DNA of 64,000 nt. It comes from Podaxis mareebaensis (Eukaryota > Basidiomycota > Agaricomycetes > Agaricales > Agaricaceae). Positions 23,323 through 34,000 of this stretch are shown in pieces. Below the pieces are notes generated by a model. The model was not told the DNA's origin, searched no databases, and saw only the letters and a program-made list of their open reading frames with translations. A program made the position numbers and the translations under genes. Where the stretch lies: contig JAEUWP010000237.1 in the NCBI GenBank assembly GCA_018524725.1, positions 1 through 64,000 on the forward strand, in the 5' to 3' direction. Position 1 is the first letter of the stretch, and every line of letters starts with the position of its first letter.

Positions 23323-25377
23323 ATGAACCCCCAGCACCCACAACAACCACGACAACCAACTGCCATGCCTCAGCAGAGCAGCACAAGCAGCTCTGCACCA
23401 TCAACATTCCAAGGACCCTGGACAGGTCCTGGGAGGGGGAGGGAGTCGATGGACACGACTTCAGACCCCATTCCAACATTTATGAGTCAGCCCGAGCATC
23501 AGCAAGGGCACCAAGACCCTCATCGCGCCTTATTGTTGACAATACCAACGTCAATGTCTCAACACCCACAATTCGAACAATGGCCGAGTCAACAATTCGA
23601 ACAATGGCCGAGTCAACAATTCGGCCACCCTCCATTCAATCCATATCCGCAGGGTTACCCGAACCCTGCATACTACCCTCCGCCACCGCTGACACTCCAT
23701 CATCCTACGACAACGCCTTATCATCCCTATCACGCATCGCCGCCACCGCCAACTGCACTTCAGTTGGCACACCACCACCACTACCCAACTGCGCCGAGTG
23801 AATACACTCGGCAACTACCTCACCCTACGCCCTCGACGACGGCCGGGCCGTCAAGAGCCAAAGGCAAACAACGCGCATCGGAGCAAGATTTGCTCCACCA
23901 ACAATACGAGGAACAAAACTCGGGCCTCGTATCCCGATTACGCGAGGTCGGACTAAACGACCTCCTCATCGACATGATCGACCCGTTCGACGAGTCGATC
24001 AATCAAGTTCTCAACGAGCTCGTTGAGATTATACAAAATAAAAACGCACACATCAGTGTCCTCGAAGGACGCCTCCGCCGCCTCAACGATACACTCTCCG
24101 CTTTACAGCAATCGAGAGAGTACGAGCTCAAGGCCACGATTCGTGCGTCTAAAAAGAGGACCTTGTCTGGTTCTCTAACACCTCCCAGTGGAGCCACCCC
24201 GGCTTCACTACAACAGCAACAACAACCCGTGTCGAGCTCATCAGCTCGACCTAAATCATACGCTTCAGCTGCGAGTAATGCAATGACTCGCACATCATCT
24301 ACATCTTCCAAAGTGAGCACTGGTAGTGCTCGCTCATCATCCTCATCCTCAAAGGCAGGTACACAAACCAAGCTACCACCTGCCACCTCCAAGAAGGCGA
24401 GTGCTGGGAGCACTCGCCTAACCACAACCTCCTCCAAGACTAGTGCACCTAGCACTAGTCAAGAACCAACACCTGTCAAAAAGTCGTCCAAGCGAAGGCG
24501 ACAGGATTCACCCGTCAGGACGACTGATGAGTCGGTCGCCCAAGAACCGGACGTCGCGCTCATCTATGATGACGTCCCGATGGACGACACCCCGCTCCCG
24601 CCGACAACCGCTTCTGAGCAGTTGTCGCGTATTGAAGAACTACCGTCAGGACCTGGAATTCCAGGTCCCACCTCCCCCACATGCAACTACAGACCACTCA
24701 TTTTGGTCCGTCTTCCCACCAAACTCGAGGACGCCCCTCGAGTTGTCCCCGACTACCTCACACCTGAGGACGTGACGCCCATGTCCTCCAGTGAGGAAGA
24801 AGACGCGGCCGAAGACTTCAAACCCAAGAAGGGTAAGAAGAAGGCCCCTCAATCGTCGACCTCTAGGTCGACATCTCGACCAATTATCCACGACCTGCCA
24901 GGTCGTAATGGCATTATTCCGTCCATGTGGGGACTATGGCAACACAGCCAAGTCCATAGTCGCGAATGCGACAACAGCATGCGGAACATGTTATCGTGGC
25001 GAGTTCATTACTCGCGACGAACCAATACCATGTTCGCCGGTGCCACCGCCACCATCGCCGCAATAACGGAATACAAAGGCCGGGAGTTCGAAATCCCGGC
25101 CACTCATCCAGTTTATAAGGCAGCCCGTCGTGGACTGCCTATGACCCCCCGCGAAGTAGAGAAGCTGCTCAAGCTTCTCAATAATCATCACGCCAAAGCC
25201 GAGCATCGAGCTGAGGCACACCACCTCCTGACTGAGCTATACAAAATAGCTCAGCGCACGGAGGAAGAGCACTACGATGACGCAATGATCTTCCTGTTGC
25301 GCCATAGTGGCTTCCGCCCGGACACGCACCCGTCCAGAATAACCACTGAAATAAGGGAAGAGCACCAACTGTCGTGA
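23323..25377 (+). CDS. second long frame of the young element, N-terminal part, unknown function
   Basis: I do not recognise this protein. The open frame overlaps the end of pol, but protein-like sense begins at ATG 23,323 (MNPQHPQQP). Residues 1-180 are Pro/Gln/His-rich with a duplicated QFEQWPSQ unit. Residues about 190-285 contain LLHQQYEEQNSGLVSRLREV and a predicted coiled coil (LVEIIQNKNAHISVLEGRLR). A Ser/Lys-rich region with basic clusters (KKSSKRRR) follows, then a compact tail (about 530-684) with PSMWGLWQHSQVHSREC and PVYKAARRGLPMTPREVEKL. TGA 25,375-25,377 interrupts the frame, which continues unchanged. The env-like position suggests an accessory protein, but there is no signal peptide or membrane segment. 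Confidence 0.75.
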   Translation: MNPQHPQQPRQPTAMPQQSSTSSSAPSTFQGPWTGPGRGRESMDTTSDPIPTFMSQPEHQQGHQDPHRALLLTIPTSMSQHPQFEQWPSQQFEQWPSQQFGHPPFNPYPQGYPNPAYYPPPPLTLHHPTTTPYHPYHASPPPPTALQLAHHHHYPTAPSEYTRQLPHPTPSTTAGPSRAKGKQRASEQDLLHQQYEEQNSGLVSRLREVGLNDLLIDMIDPFDESINQVLNELVEIIQNKNAHISVLEGRLRRLNDTLSALQQSREYELKATIRASKKRTLSGSLTPPSGATPASLQQQQQPVSSSSARPKSYASAASNAMTRTSSTSSKVSTGSARSSSSSSKAGTQTKLPPATSKKASAGSTRLTTTSSKTSAPSTSQEPTPVKKSSKRRRQDSPVRTTDESVAQEPDVALIYDDVPMDDTPLPPTTASEQLSRIEELPSGPGIPGPTSPTCNYRPLILVRLPTKLEDAPRVVPDYLTPEDVTPMSSSEEEDAAEDFKPKKGKKKAPQSSTSRSTSRPIIHDLPGRNGIIPSMWGLWQHSQVHSRECDNSMRNMLSWRVHYSRRTNTMFAGATATIAAITEYKGREFEIPATHPVYKAARRGLPMTPREVEKLLKLLNNHHAKAEHRAEAHHLLTELYKIAQRTEEEHYDDAMIFLLRHSGFRPDTHPSRITTEIREEHQLS

Positions 25378-26412
25378 GCGTACGAACAAGCTCGTGTCTC
25401 AAACCCCAAAAACCGGACCCAGGGCATGGGTTTCACCCAGCCCACGGGAGCCGGCCTCTTCAATATCGACCATCTTGGTCGATATCTTCTTACTCATAGC
25501 CGCCCGGGGTCCAACAACCCCGTCAATGGTATCTTGTTCGAGCATAGACGGCTCGTACACCATCGAACCACTTTTGGGTATGGCCTAGCTCGCTTCTTTG
25601 GGCCACCCGAACGTGGTCCTAACCGCGCAGGCCAGGTGAGATTCACCTGGCTTTTTGCTGTCCTAGTCGCATCACCGCGACTTTATAGAGAGTATATTGA
25701 GTGTTGGAACGCTCGGCATCCTGAATGCCCCTTTGTCCCTCAACCGGGACCAATGTGTTACTTCCGATCACTTGACATTGATGATAGTCAAGTGCCAAAC
25801 ATGAACCTCGACACCATTGCCAAGGTTCTCATCCACAATGGAGTCGACCCGTCCTGGGTCGACCATGCTTACCTTTTTGGGATCCATTACTTGGATCAAT
25901 CCTATACTGGTGAACCTAGTCACCAGTCCATGTACCATGACTGGGACGACGAACACATCCGTCGTCTCAACCTATATGGACCACCTCCGGCCATCAAGAG
26001 ATGGGACGGATGGTTCTACCCCAACGACCACGACCTTCTCAGGTCGTATTTCTTCGAACAACGAGAATTCCTTCGCACCGGGAAGGAAATGCAAGATGAC
26101 CCCGGCTGGCTAAAGGCCGGGGGCCCTACTCACTTCCGCCTTCTCAGTAAGCGGGAGTACCCTCCACACCTGCTCAAGCCCCCAACCACACCTGCGGTTG
26201 ATGGGCCCAGCAACTTGACTCCGCCCGTCACATCTAGTGAGGCTCAGGTCGAGGATCACCCCTCGACTGAAGCCTGACCGATGGAGGTTGATCGCCCCTC
26301 CATTCTCCATCCCGAAAGCGAGTCATCACCCACCGACGCATCTGATGACGATATTGCGTCGTCAAACAGCTCCACACCCAGGGCTGGGGGAATTTCATTA
26401 CCCCCCGCCTAA
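25378..26412 (+). CDS. second long frame of the young element, C-terminal part, unknown function
   Basis: Same frame as 23,323-25,377. After the TGA it reads through to a second TGA (26,275-26,277) and on to a TAA at 26,410-26,412; the whole frame is 1,030 codons with its stop. The segment looks globular: GRYLLTHSRPGSNNPVNGIL, TTFGYGLARFFGPPERGPN, GQVRFTWLFAVLVASPRLY, a Cys/His-containing stretch (ECWNARHPECPF), and HDWDDEHIRRLNLYGPP. The last part is Ser/Pro/Asp-rich. I know no enzyme family with this pattern. It resembles the body of a structural or regulatory protein specific to this element group; that is inference only. Confidence 0.7.
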
Positions 26413-26764
26413 CTTCCTATCGACGACAGGGGAGCGACCTAGTCGCTCCGCCGTGTAACTATCCTCGTCAAGTCTCACGACTTGATCCCACTCGTACCCT
26501 CTTCCAGGCATCACCGCCTGGCCCCTACCACAGTCAAGTCTCACGACTCGACTTCCTTCACACCTGGCCGAGGGACTTTACTCCTTCGGCCTCACCACTT
26601 ATTAAAAACTGTATCCGAGTGACCTAGTCGTCTCGGCCATATACCCTATACCCTAAAACCGAGCATCTTATTCGTCTCGGACCTATACCCTATCATACAC
26701 GACTATTTATTAATCCTCTTCTCTCTCACACCAAGAGACCATGAAACGGTCTGGAGGGGGGGTG
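26413..26764 (+). other. 3' untranslated region and polypurine tract of the young element
   Basis: Non-coding, with a repeated phrase GTCAAGTCTCACGACT (about 26,468 and 26,533) and clustered inverted repeats. The purine-rich run CTGGAGGGGGGGTG at 26,751-26,764 directly abuts the 3' LTR and is the expected plus-strand primer site. Confidence 0.75.
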
Positions 26765-27005
26765 TGTAAGGGCACGCCCTTACACTTAATTCGAAAATCA
26801 ATTAACCCATGTCGTTGTGTTATATTTTGGTATCAGTCTTGTTTACCCATCACTCCATCACCTGTTTGTATCTACTGTTTATTAGGGCACATCGGTTGTC
26901 GACGACAACTGACCTTTGCTTGTGCCACGTAGTCTCCCAATAAACGGGTTTGAACTATTTGGCGTGAGTGTGAGGTCTTCTAACCGTAAAGCATAAAGCT
27001 TTACA
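26765..27005 (+). repeat. 3' LTR of the young element
   Basis: 241 bases, identical in length to the 5' LTR and followed by the GGTAG target duplication. Where it differs from the 5' LTR it has TpG in place of CpG. Confidence 0.95.
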
Positions 27006-27396
27006 GGTAGTTAGTAGGCATAACCCAATCTCCGGATCAAGGGTGTCAGCTGATAGCTGGCCAATGACCCCATGTCACATACCTCTGGAGTGACCTCGGG
27101 AACCAATCTGGTAGCGGCACCTGCAAGGTGTAGAGCCCAGACAGTTAAGCACGGGGATCCAGGCCTTAATGGCATACCGAACTGGCTGCTGGGTAACAGG
27201 AAGTGGCCCCAGGGTAGCGCCTGGATCAAGCCATGGGCCGTAGCAAGGGATGTCAGAGAATGCTCCCTTGGCTCGAGAGGACTAAATCCTACACCAGTCA
27301 GCCTGATACAGTTAAAAATAGTCAGGTTCTGGCTCAAGTTGATTCCACGTCACCCAAAAGGGTAGGGGTGCCTGCAAAGGGCTCTGTAGACGGGCA

Positions 27397-28356
27397 CAGT
27401 GCGCACCCAGACTCTATCGCAGTCGCTCCTCTACTGCACTCCTGGCTCTCCTCCTCCCCTCTTAACCATGTCCATTTCTGGTATATCCCCTCATCTGCCA
27501 AATGGTCTATTCACCACCAGGCACATACCCTTGCCAAGTCTCTCTGCCTTCCTAATCCCTGCCACCAACCTTTCTGCACCTCCCTTGGGTTTGTTCGCAA
27601 CCACTACACTCAAAAGTGCCTTACCCTATGGCACCAACTCATGAACAACCCTACTCACTGCAGCCATTCATGGCTCCCTCTCTCTGATGGTTTGGGCAAC
27701 CCCCTCCTCCCCAAATATGCCAATGGTGGGACTTATCTAAAGTCACCCCTCGGAAAGAACGCCCAACTCTGCGCGCGCTTCACTCGATGCATCACCAATC
27801 ACGTGCCCATTGGCACCTTTCGACAGTGCTTCTTTCCTGGGCACCACATCACTTCTTGCCCCTGCAGTGAACTTCTCAAGACGCGCGACCACTTACTCGA
27901 CACCTGCCCCCGTTTTCACTACCCATATGGAGCCCGTGGCGGTTTCCATTGGGTTATCCAATTCTTAGACCAAAACCCCACGGCTTTCTCATTCGCCGAC
28001 CAGATTCAAGGACCCATCACACAAGAGGAGTTCACCACCCGCCACCTCAACTGCAGAGAGCGTCTTGCAAGAAATGGAGTCCCGGATGTCCACTGAAGGC
28101 CTTTTCCATTTCATTCTTGCCTCGTAGCTAGCTCCCCGCTCCTACCCCTCTATTCTTTCCTTCCTCCTCTTCTCTTACTTGTTTTGTTAAGTTAGTTCGC
28201 TTTCTTTTCATCTCATCCGTATTCAGAGTAGCCTCACTCGCTCTCGTACTCTTCTTTCTTTCCTTTTCTCTACCTCTTTTTCTTTCTCTTAGTTTCAGTA
28301 TTGGGACTGCTATCGTGCACCTGTTTGTAGTAGCTAGTTCTATTGCAATAAACGTC

Positions 28357-28388
<32 letters not shown>
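27397..28388 (+). pseudogene. LINE 3' end inside the composite retroposon
   Basis: From GTGCGCACCCAGACTC at about 27,400 the sequence follows the LINE at 10,263-13,525 (reverse complement). It encodes the last part of the LINE protein without a stop to 28,096: HFWYIPSSAKWSIHH, SWLPL, NHVPIGTFRQCFFPGHH and the Cys/His tail SCPCSELL..DTCP. The LINE 3' UTR follows, with CAGTATTGGGACTGC and AATAAACGTCGATTT, then poly(A). This segment lacks the RT, so it cannot act alone. Keeping the LINE 3' end lets the LINE enzyme recognise the RNA. Confidence 0.8.
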
Positions 28389-28391
<3 letters not shown>

Positions 28392-31061
28392 ATCCCCTAT
28401 GGCCTCACCATTCTTCTTCATGTCAAAGAAAGACAGGAAACTCAGACCTTGTCAGGACTATCATTATCTTAACAAACATACAGTCAAGAATGGCTATCCA
28501 ATCCCTTCTATCCAATCCATACTTGACAAACTATGAGGTTCAAAATACTTCACCATACTTAACATCAGGCTCAGATACAACAATGTCTGAATTGTGGAAG
28601 AAGACAGATGGAAAGGAGTATTCCACACCCATCAAGAATTATTTGAACTGATGGTCATGTTCTTTGGAATGTGTAACAGCCCAGTGACATTCCAAAACAT
28701 GATGGACACTATTCTTGCTCCTCTCATCATACAAAATAAAGTCATTGTCTACATGGATGATATCCTCATCCACATGCCAACTAAAACTGAACTCAAGAAA
28801 ATGACCTGAGAAGTATTTAAGATCCTGTGAAAGCATGATCTCTACCTCAAACCTGAGAAATGTGAATTCAAGAAAATGACTCTTGCCTACCTTGGATTCA
28901 TCATTTCTCCTAATGAAGTCAAAATGGACCCCACCAAACTCAAAGGGATAACAGATTGGCCTACACCCAAAACAGTCTAAGATGTATGGAAATTCATTGG
29001 GTTCTGTAACTTCTATCACAAATTCATCAAGCACTATGCCCACCTGTCCTTACTGCTCAACACTCTTCTCAAGAAATCCAATGCCCCCTTCCACTGGACA
29101 AAAGAAGCTGGTGATACTTTCAAGGAATTAAAGCAATGCTTCTTGGAGAAACCCATTCTCATCACTCCTGACCCCTCTAAGCCATTTGAAATCCAAACTG
29201 ATGCATCTGTGTATGCTTCAGGAGCAGTACTTCTCCAGAAGGATTCAAATGGAGTATTGCACCCCTGTTTCTATTATTCCAAACCATTCTCTAAAGCTGA
29301 ATGAAATTATCATGTATTAGAGCAAGAATTCCTTGTGATTATTCAAGCTCTACAGAAATGGTGTCATTACATCAATGGATCACCCTATGAAACTATAGTA
29401 TGGATGGATCATGACAACATCATCCATTGGGCCAAGCCATCAAAACTTTCAAGATGAACTATTTGATAGTTTGCTACAATCAGTGCCCATAAGATCAAGA
29501 TTTGCCACATCCTCAGGTCTAAAAACTGTGCTGCCAATGCTCTGTCCAGAAGACCTGACCACACCTCAACTAGTAAAGATACAGAACTTGAAACTACCAA
29601 AGTGGCCATTCCATTAGAGAAGTTTCAAACTAGTGACTTCACCAACATTAATATAAAATTGGCTAATTCAGGAGAAAATGACAAAATCAACATCATGGAC
29701 CCTGATATTGAAAATGAAGCCCAGAAAGGAAAGGATGGATCTATAGAACTGGATCAGGAAGGTTGCATCCAACTCTCCATGGACTCTGTGCTTAAAAAGC
29801 ACTTATTGCAGCATGTACACAATGCACTAGCTGTAGGACACCCTGGAGTTGCCAAAACCCTTAGAAAACCTCAAGAATATGTTACCTAGCCCAGTATTCA
29901 TGCCTACATTATGAACTATGTGAAAGGATGCCCCACTTGCCAACAATACAAGATCAATAGATGACCCTTGAAGCCTCCTCTGCAACTGATTCCAAGTCCC
30001 CAATCATCACAGCCTTTTGTCTGGATGTCCATAGACCTCATTACAGACCTCCCTGAATCCAACAGATATGATGCAATATTGTCCATGGTGGACTATGGTC
30101 TTACAAAGGGGATAATCATAGTACCCACTTCCAAATCCACCACTACTAATCAAATTACAGACATCTTGATCAAACACATGTTCATTCACACAGGAATACC
30201 CAACAAAATCATTTCAGATAGAGACCCCTGATTCATGGCCAAATTGATACAAGCAATGTTCAAGAAGCTCAACATCGACTATGCCCCCTCTACTGCCTAT
30301 CACCCCCAGTCAGACAGATCAACCAAAAGATTTAATCAAGAAATTGAGATGTACCTATCAGCCTATTGCACTCAAAACCCCCACTCTTGGCCTAGACACC
30401 TCCCTCTAGTCAAATTCTCCCACAACTCCAGAACACATGCCAATCAACAACAAACCCCATTCAAGCTCATGTATGGCCACCTGCTCAAAGCCTTCCCTAC
30501 CAAGCTAGCTCCAATGAACTCCCCATCAGCTGAAGAAAGAATGAATTGGATTATAAATATCTGAGAAGCTGCAAAAATAGTACATGAAACTTCACACAAA
30601 ATTATGACAGAATGAATATAAATGTATATGATGCCAAAAATAGAACTTGGCCAAAAGGTATAGCTCAATGCTTGAAACCTCCTAATTCAAGTTGCATCAA
30701 GAAAAATCACCACCTGTCAACTAGGCCCATTCACTGTTATTAGGAAATGAGGAAATGTATCCTACAAGCTATCTCTCCCAAAGAGCTGGAAGATACACAA
30801 TGTCTTCCACATTCAATACCTCTATCCTGTCACCAAAAATGACATTTATGGCAAACACTTCTCAAGACCCCCACCTGATCTCATCCAAGGAGAAGAAGAA
30901 TGGGAAGTCAAAGCCATAGTGGTACACTGTCACACCAGAAGACAAGGATTAGAGTTCCTAGTGCATTGGAAGGGATATCTAGAATCAGAATGAACATGGC
31001 AAAATTCAACAGACCTGTGCAATTCCCAGACACTCCTCAATGCTTATAAACTTCAACATAA
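28389..31061 (+). pseudogene. element A RT, RNase H, integrase and chromodomain, with many stops
   Basis: RT resumes after the composite insert: [21 protein letters not shown], then the catalytic YMDDILIH (28,751), LGFIISPNEVKMDP, and RNase H with QTDASVYASGAVLLQ. Integrase: a HVHNALAVGHPG zinc half, CPTCQQYK, DLITDLPESNRYDA, SDRDP, then the TAYHPQSDRSTKRFNQE region. The chromodomain is near 30,900 (EEEWEVKAIVVH, LEFLVHWKGYLESE). Stops are mostly TGA, and the equivalent positions in working gypsy elements are Arg (for example before GSKYF and after YNNV). Dead copy; its sister in B is better preserved. Confidence 0.85.
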
Positions 31062-31088
31062 TCTCAACTAGAAACCCAAGCTACTCAA

Positions 31089-34000
31089 ATGTCTACCACT
31101 TCCAATACTACCACTACCAACTATCCAACTACTCCCACCTCTACTATGTCTTTTACTCAAGCCTCATCACAGACCCTTATTTCAGTTCTACCTACTCCTC
31201 TCACTCACAAACTAATGCCCTCACCAGAAGATCACCCTTCTATCCCAGAGTCTTTATGCTATGAAGAGCAGCAAAGACAAGTCATTGACATCACTGAAGT
31301 CAAGCACCAAATATCCCAGGCATTTGAACTATATGAAGCACAAAGCTCCCAAAGGTGAGCCTTTCCAACTAGTCCCTTACAAGAAGCAAGCAATGCTGCT
31401 CTTTCTGCCACAATATGACTCCAGTCTCTATATGAAGATTCCTTTTCCCAAGCAAGGTCCACTCTTGAGTGCAGTAATCAATCAACTGAAGTACTCAACA
31501 CTTTCAGGGCATCTTGGTTTAATGCAATACATTGCCAGCTCCATTTGTAAACTACTCTCCTTTATTGATGATGGACTCATTATAGTACAGTCTAATTCAT
31601 TTCATACCAACTGTAAACTACTCACTTCTGTATACCTCAGTTGCAAACAATTACTAACATCAATGGGCCTAGCTCTCAAGCATGACAAGACTGAGGCCTT
31701 TCACTCCTCTAACTGCCCATGGGCAGAACCCAACCCTCACATTGTCATTAATCACCTAATGGACAGCCAACTCATCTTCAAACCCAAGTGCTATCTCTGG
31801 TACTTGGGCTTTTACTTTGATAGGGTGCTTTCCTTCAAAGAACACATCTGATACTACTCCACTAAAGCACTCTCCTCTGTCAAGTGCATGTGCCTCCTTA
31901 GAAACTCCATCCAAGGTCTATCTCCCTTACACAAACACCTCCTTTACAGGTCTTGTGTAGTACCTATAGCCATCTACAGTTTCTGTCTATGGTTCAACTG
32001 AAATGGCCAATACAAAGGCCTAATCAAGCAATTACAACAAATGCAACAGTCTGCAGCCTTATGGACCACCAGTGTATTCCACACAACACCTACAGGTGGA
32101 GTTGAAGCCATCACTGGCCTCATCCCCATCCAACTTCACCTATTCAAACTTGCTAAGTGATGCTCTTTACGCTTCCAAACTCCCCTCATCCCACCCCCTC
32201 AAAATCCTCACACACAATGTTGACCCCCTCAATGCATGCTCTACTAAAACCCAGTCCATGGTGCTAGACTTTGTGTCTGACACCCAACTTGTATCGGATC
32301 AGTTTAACTGCCTCCATCCATACACTAAACCTGGTCAGCATCTTGTTGATTATTTCGACTCCCAAATCCACTTCCACCAATGCCCCACCCCTGCTGACAA
32401 TAATGTCAAAGCATGATATATACAGTCTCTCAATGTAGCTAGGGACTCTTCTTTTTCCTCTCCTGTTTCATTAGTTGTTTTGTCTGATGGTTCTGTTCCC
32501 CTCAATCTGCAGCTCTCTGCTACCTCTACTTATATTGTTTTTGGTTCTTCTGCTTCAGACATTCTCTCTTCTTCCATTTGCTCCTGTGGGGAAGTAATCT
32601 CTTCTGATTCTGAATTGTACACTATCTGTCTTGGTCTCTTTTCATCTATCTCTCTTGCAATCTCTCATAATTGTTCCTCTATTTCCTTCTTTACAGACTC
32701 CATTTCCTCTGCTAAACTTCTTTTTAACTATGGCCCCCACAGTGCTCACAAGGATGCTCTAGCAGTCATTCCTCTTTTCCAAGAGTGGCTTTCTTCCTCC
32801 TCCCTCAATAACATCCATTTCTAGTCAGTTCCCTCCTCCAGAAAATGGTCAGTTCATTTCCAAGCACACAACCTCGCCAAGTTATTGCACATCCCTAATA
32901 ACCCATAGTTCCCCATCTGCACCTCTCTTGGTTACATTCACAACCATTACACCAACAAGTGCCTTGCTCTGTGGAGGCAAAAGATGAACATTCCTAAATA
33001 CTGGAGCCATAACTGGCTTCCTCTCACCAACCCCATGGATCAACCCCTTGAACCGAAATATTCCAAAGGAGGCACCTGGCTCTCATTGAGCCTTGGTGCT
33101 GACTCCAATCTTTGTGCATACTTCACTCAATGTGTAACCGACCATGCACCTATTGGTACCTTTAGACAGCACTTCTTCCCAGGGCACTACATCACTTCCT
33201 GCCCATGCAGTGAAGAACTTGAAACTTGGGACCATATTATCCACCATTGTCCCCTTTATCATCAGCCTTATGGTATTCATATGAATATCTTTTGGCTCAT
33301 CAAGTTTCTTCATGAAAACCCAGCAGCATTCTCCTTTGCTAACCAGATACAAGGACCAATTACATTTGAGGACTATAACACTCAATAGCTTACTTGATGA
33401 GAGAGGCTGGCTTTACACAGCACTCCAGATGTTCATTAAAGGGTCTTTTCTCTTTCTCTCCTATTTACACTTGCCTCTAATTAGCTCCATATCTCCTCTT
33501 CCTCTTCATCTTCATCTCTTCTCTCTCTTTCTGATTGGTTGTACACTATATTTTGTGTTGGTTGCCTCATTGCTAGCTCCCTCACTCCCCTTCCTCCTTC
33601 TATTTCCATTTTCTCTTTCTCTATTTCTTTCTCTTGTCTGTAGGTTTCAGTTCTTAGGACTGCTATTGCACACCTGTTTGTAGTAGCTAGTCTATTGCAA
33701 TAAATGTTGATTTAAAAAAAAAAAAATTGCCAGCTCCATACTAACAGACTGGCTGATGAAGTCAGTACCTGCTTTCCTGCTTTAATCAGGTTATTGACTT
33801 GCCAGGACTTGATCAGGAAAGGCAATACCTCTCAGGCACCCACTGCACAATTCTGCAAGTGTGAGAGGACATATCTGCTTTTCTCCACCCACAAATTGGA
33901 CTTAGATCTGGCAATGTTACTCACAACCCCTCACCCTGATAGAACCAAGGAACCCCTCCAGTACCCAAGCAACTTCATAATGTGGATTGACAATATGCTG

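Larger units (their letters stand above)
15834..27005 (+). mobile_element. young Ty3/gypsy chromodomain LTR element with a long extra ORF
   Basis: The 241-base LTRs (TG...CA) at 15,834-16,074 and 26,765-27,005 differ by two bases that I can see, and a 5-base duplication GGTAG flanks the element (15,829-15,833 and 27,006-27,010). Internal order: Gag, zinc knuckle, protease, RT, RNase H, integrase, chromodomain, then a second frame of about 1,030 codons, a purine tract and the 3' LTR. It is CpG-rich amid CpG-depleted neighbours. Its sequence is packed with short perfect inverted repeats (see findings). The coding frames are interrupted by five TGA codons and no TAA or TAG. Confidence 0.95.
15284..28388 (+). 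mobile_element. composite tRNA-headed, LINE-tailed retroposon (split by a later LTR element)
   Basis: Without the LTR element this is a roughly 1.9-kb insert flanked by a 14-base direct repeat GAAATCCCCTATGG (15,270-15,283 and 28,389-28,402). Its left end starts at once with a tRNA-like sequence. About 0.9 kb of non-coding body follows (15,284-15,833 and 27,011-27,396), then about 1 kb homologous to the 3' end of the resident LINE, with its 3' UTR and a 28-base A-run (28,361-28,388). A tRNA-like head plus LINE tail plus target duplication is the architecture of a SINE moved by the LINE machinery, but this one is unusually long and keeps LINE coding sequence. It is CpG-rich and therefore younger than element A. 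Confidence 0.75.

Noticed and set aside
16158..26412. Reassignment of TGA to a sense codon in this genome
   Set aside because: The TGA positions are explained by CGA decay, the element's LTR differences are CpG transitions, and decayed elements A and B show the same change at Arg codons. Host gene models here need no sense TGA.
27130..27180. 5S rRNA-like fragment (CAGTTAAGCACGGGG)
   Set aside because: Only about 15 bases resemble 5S rRNA; the rest of the 120-base molecule cannot be aligned by eye.
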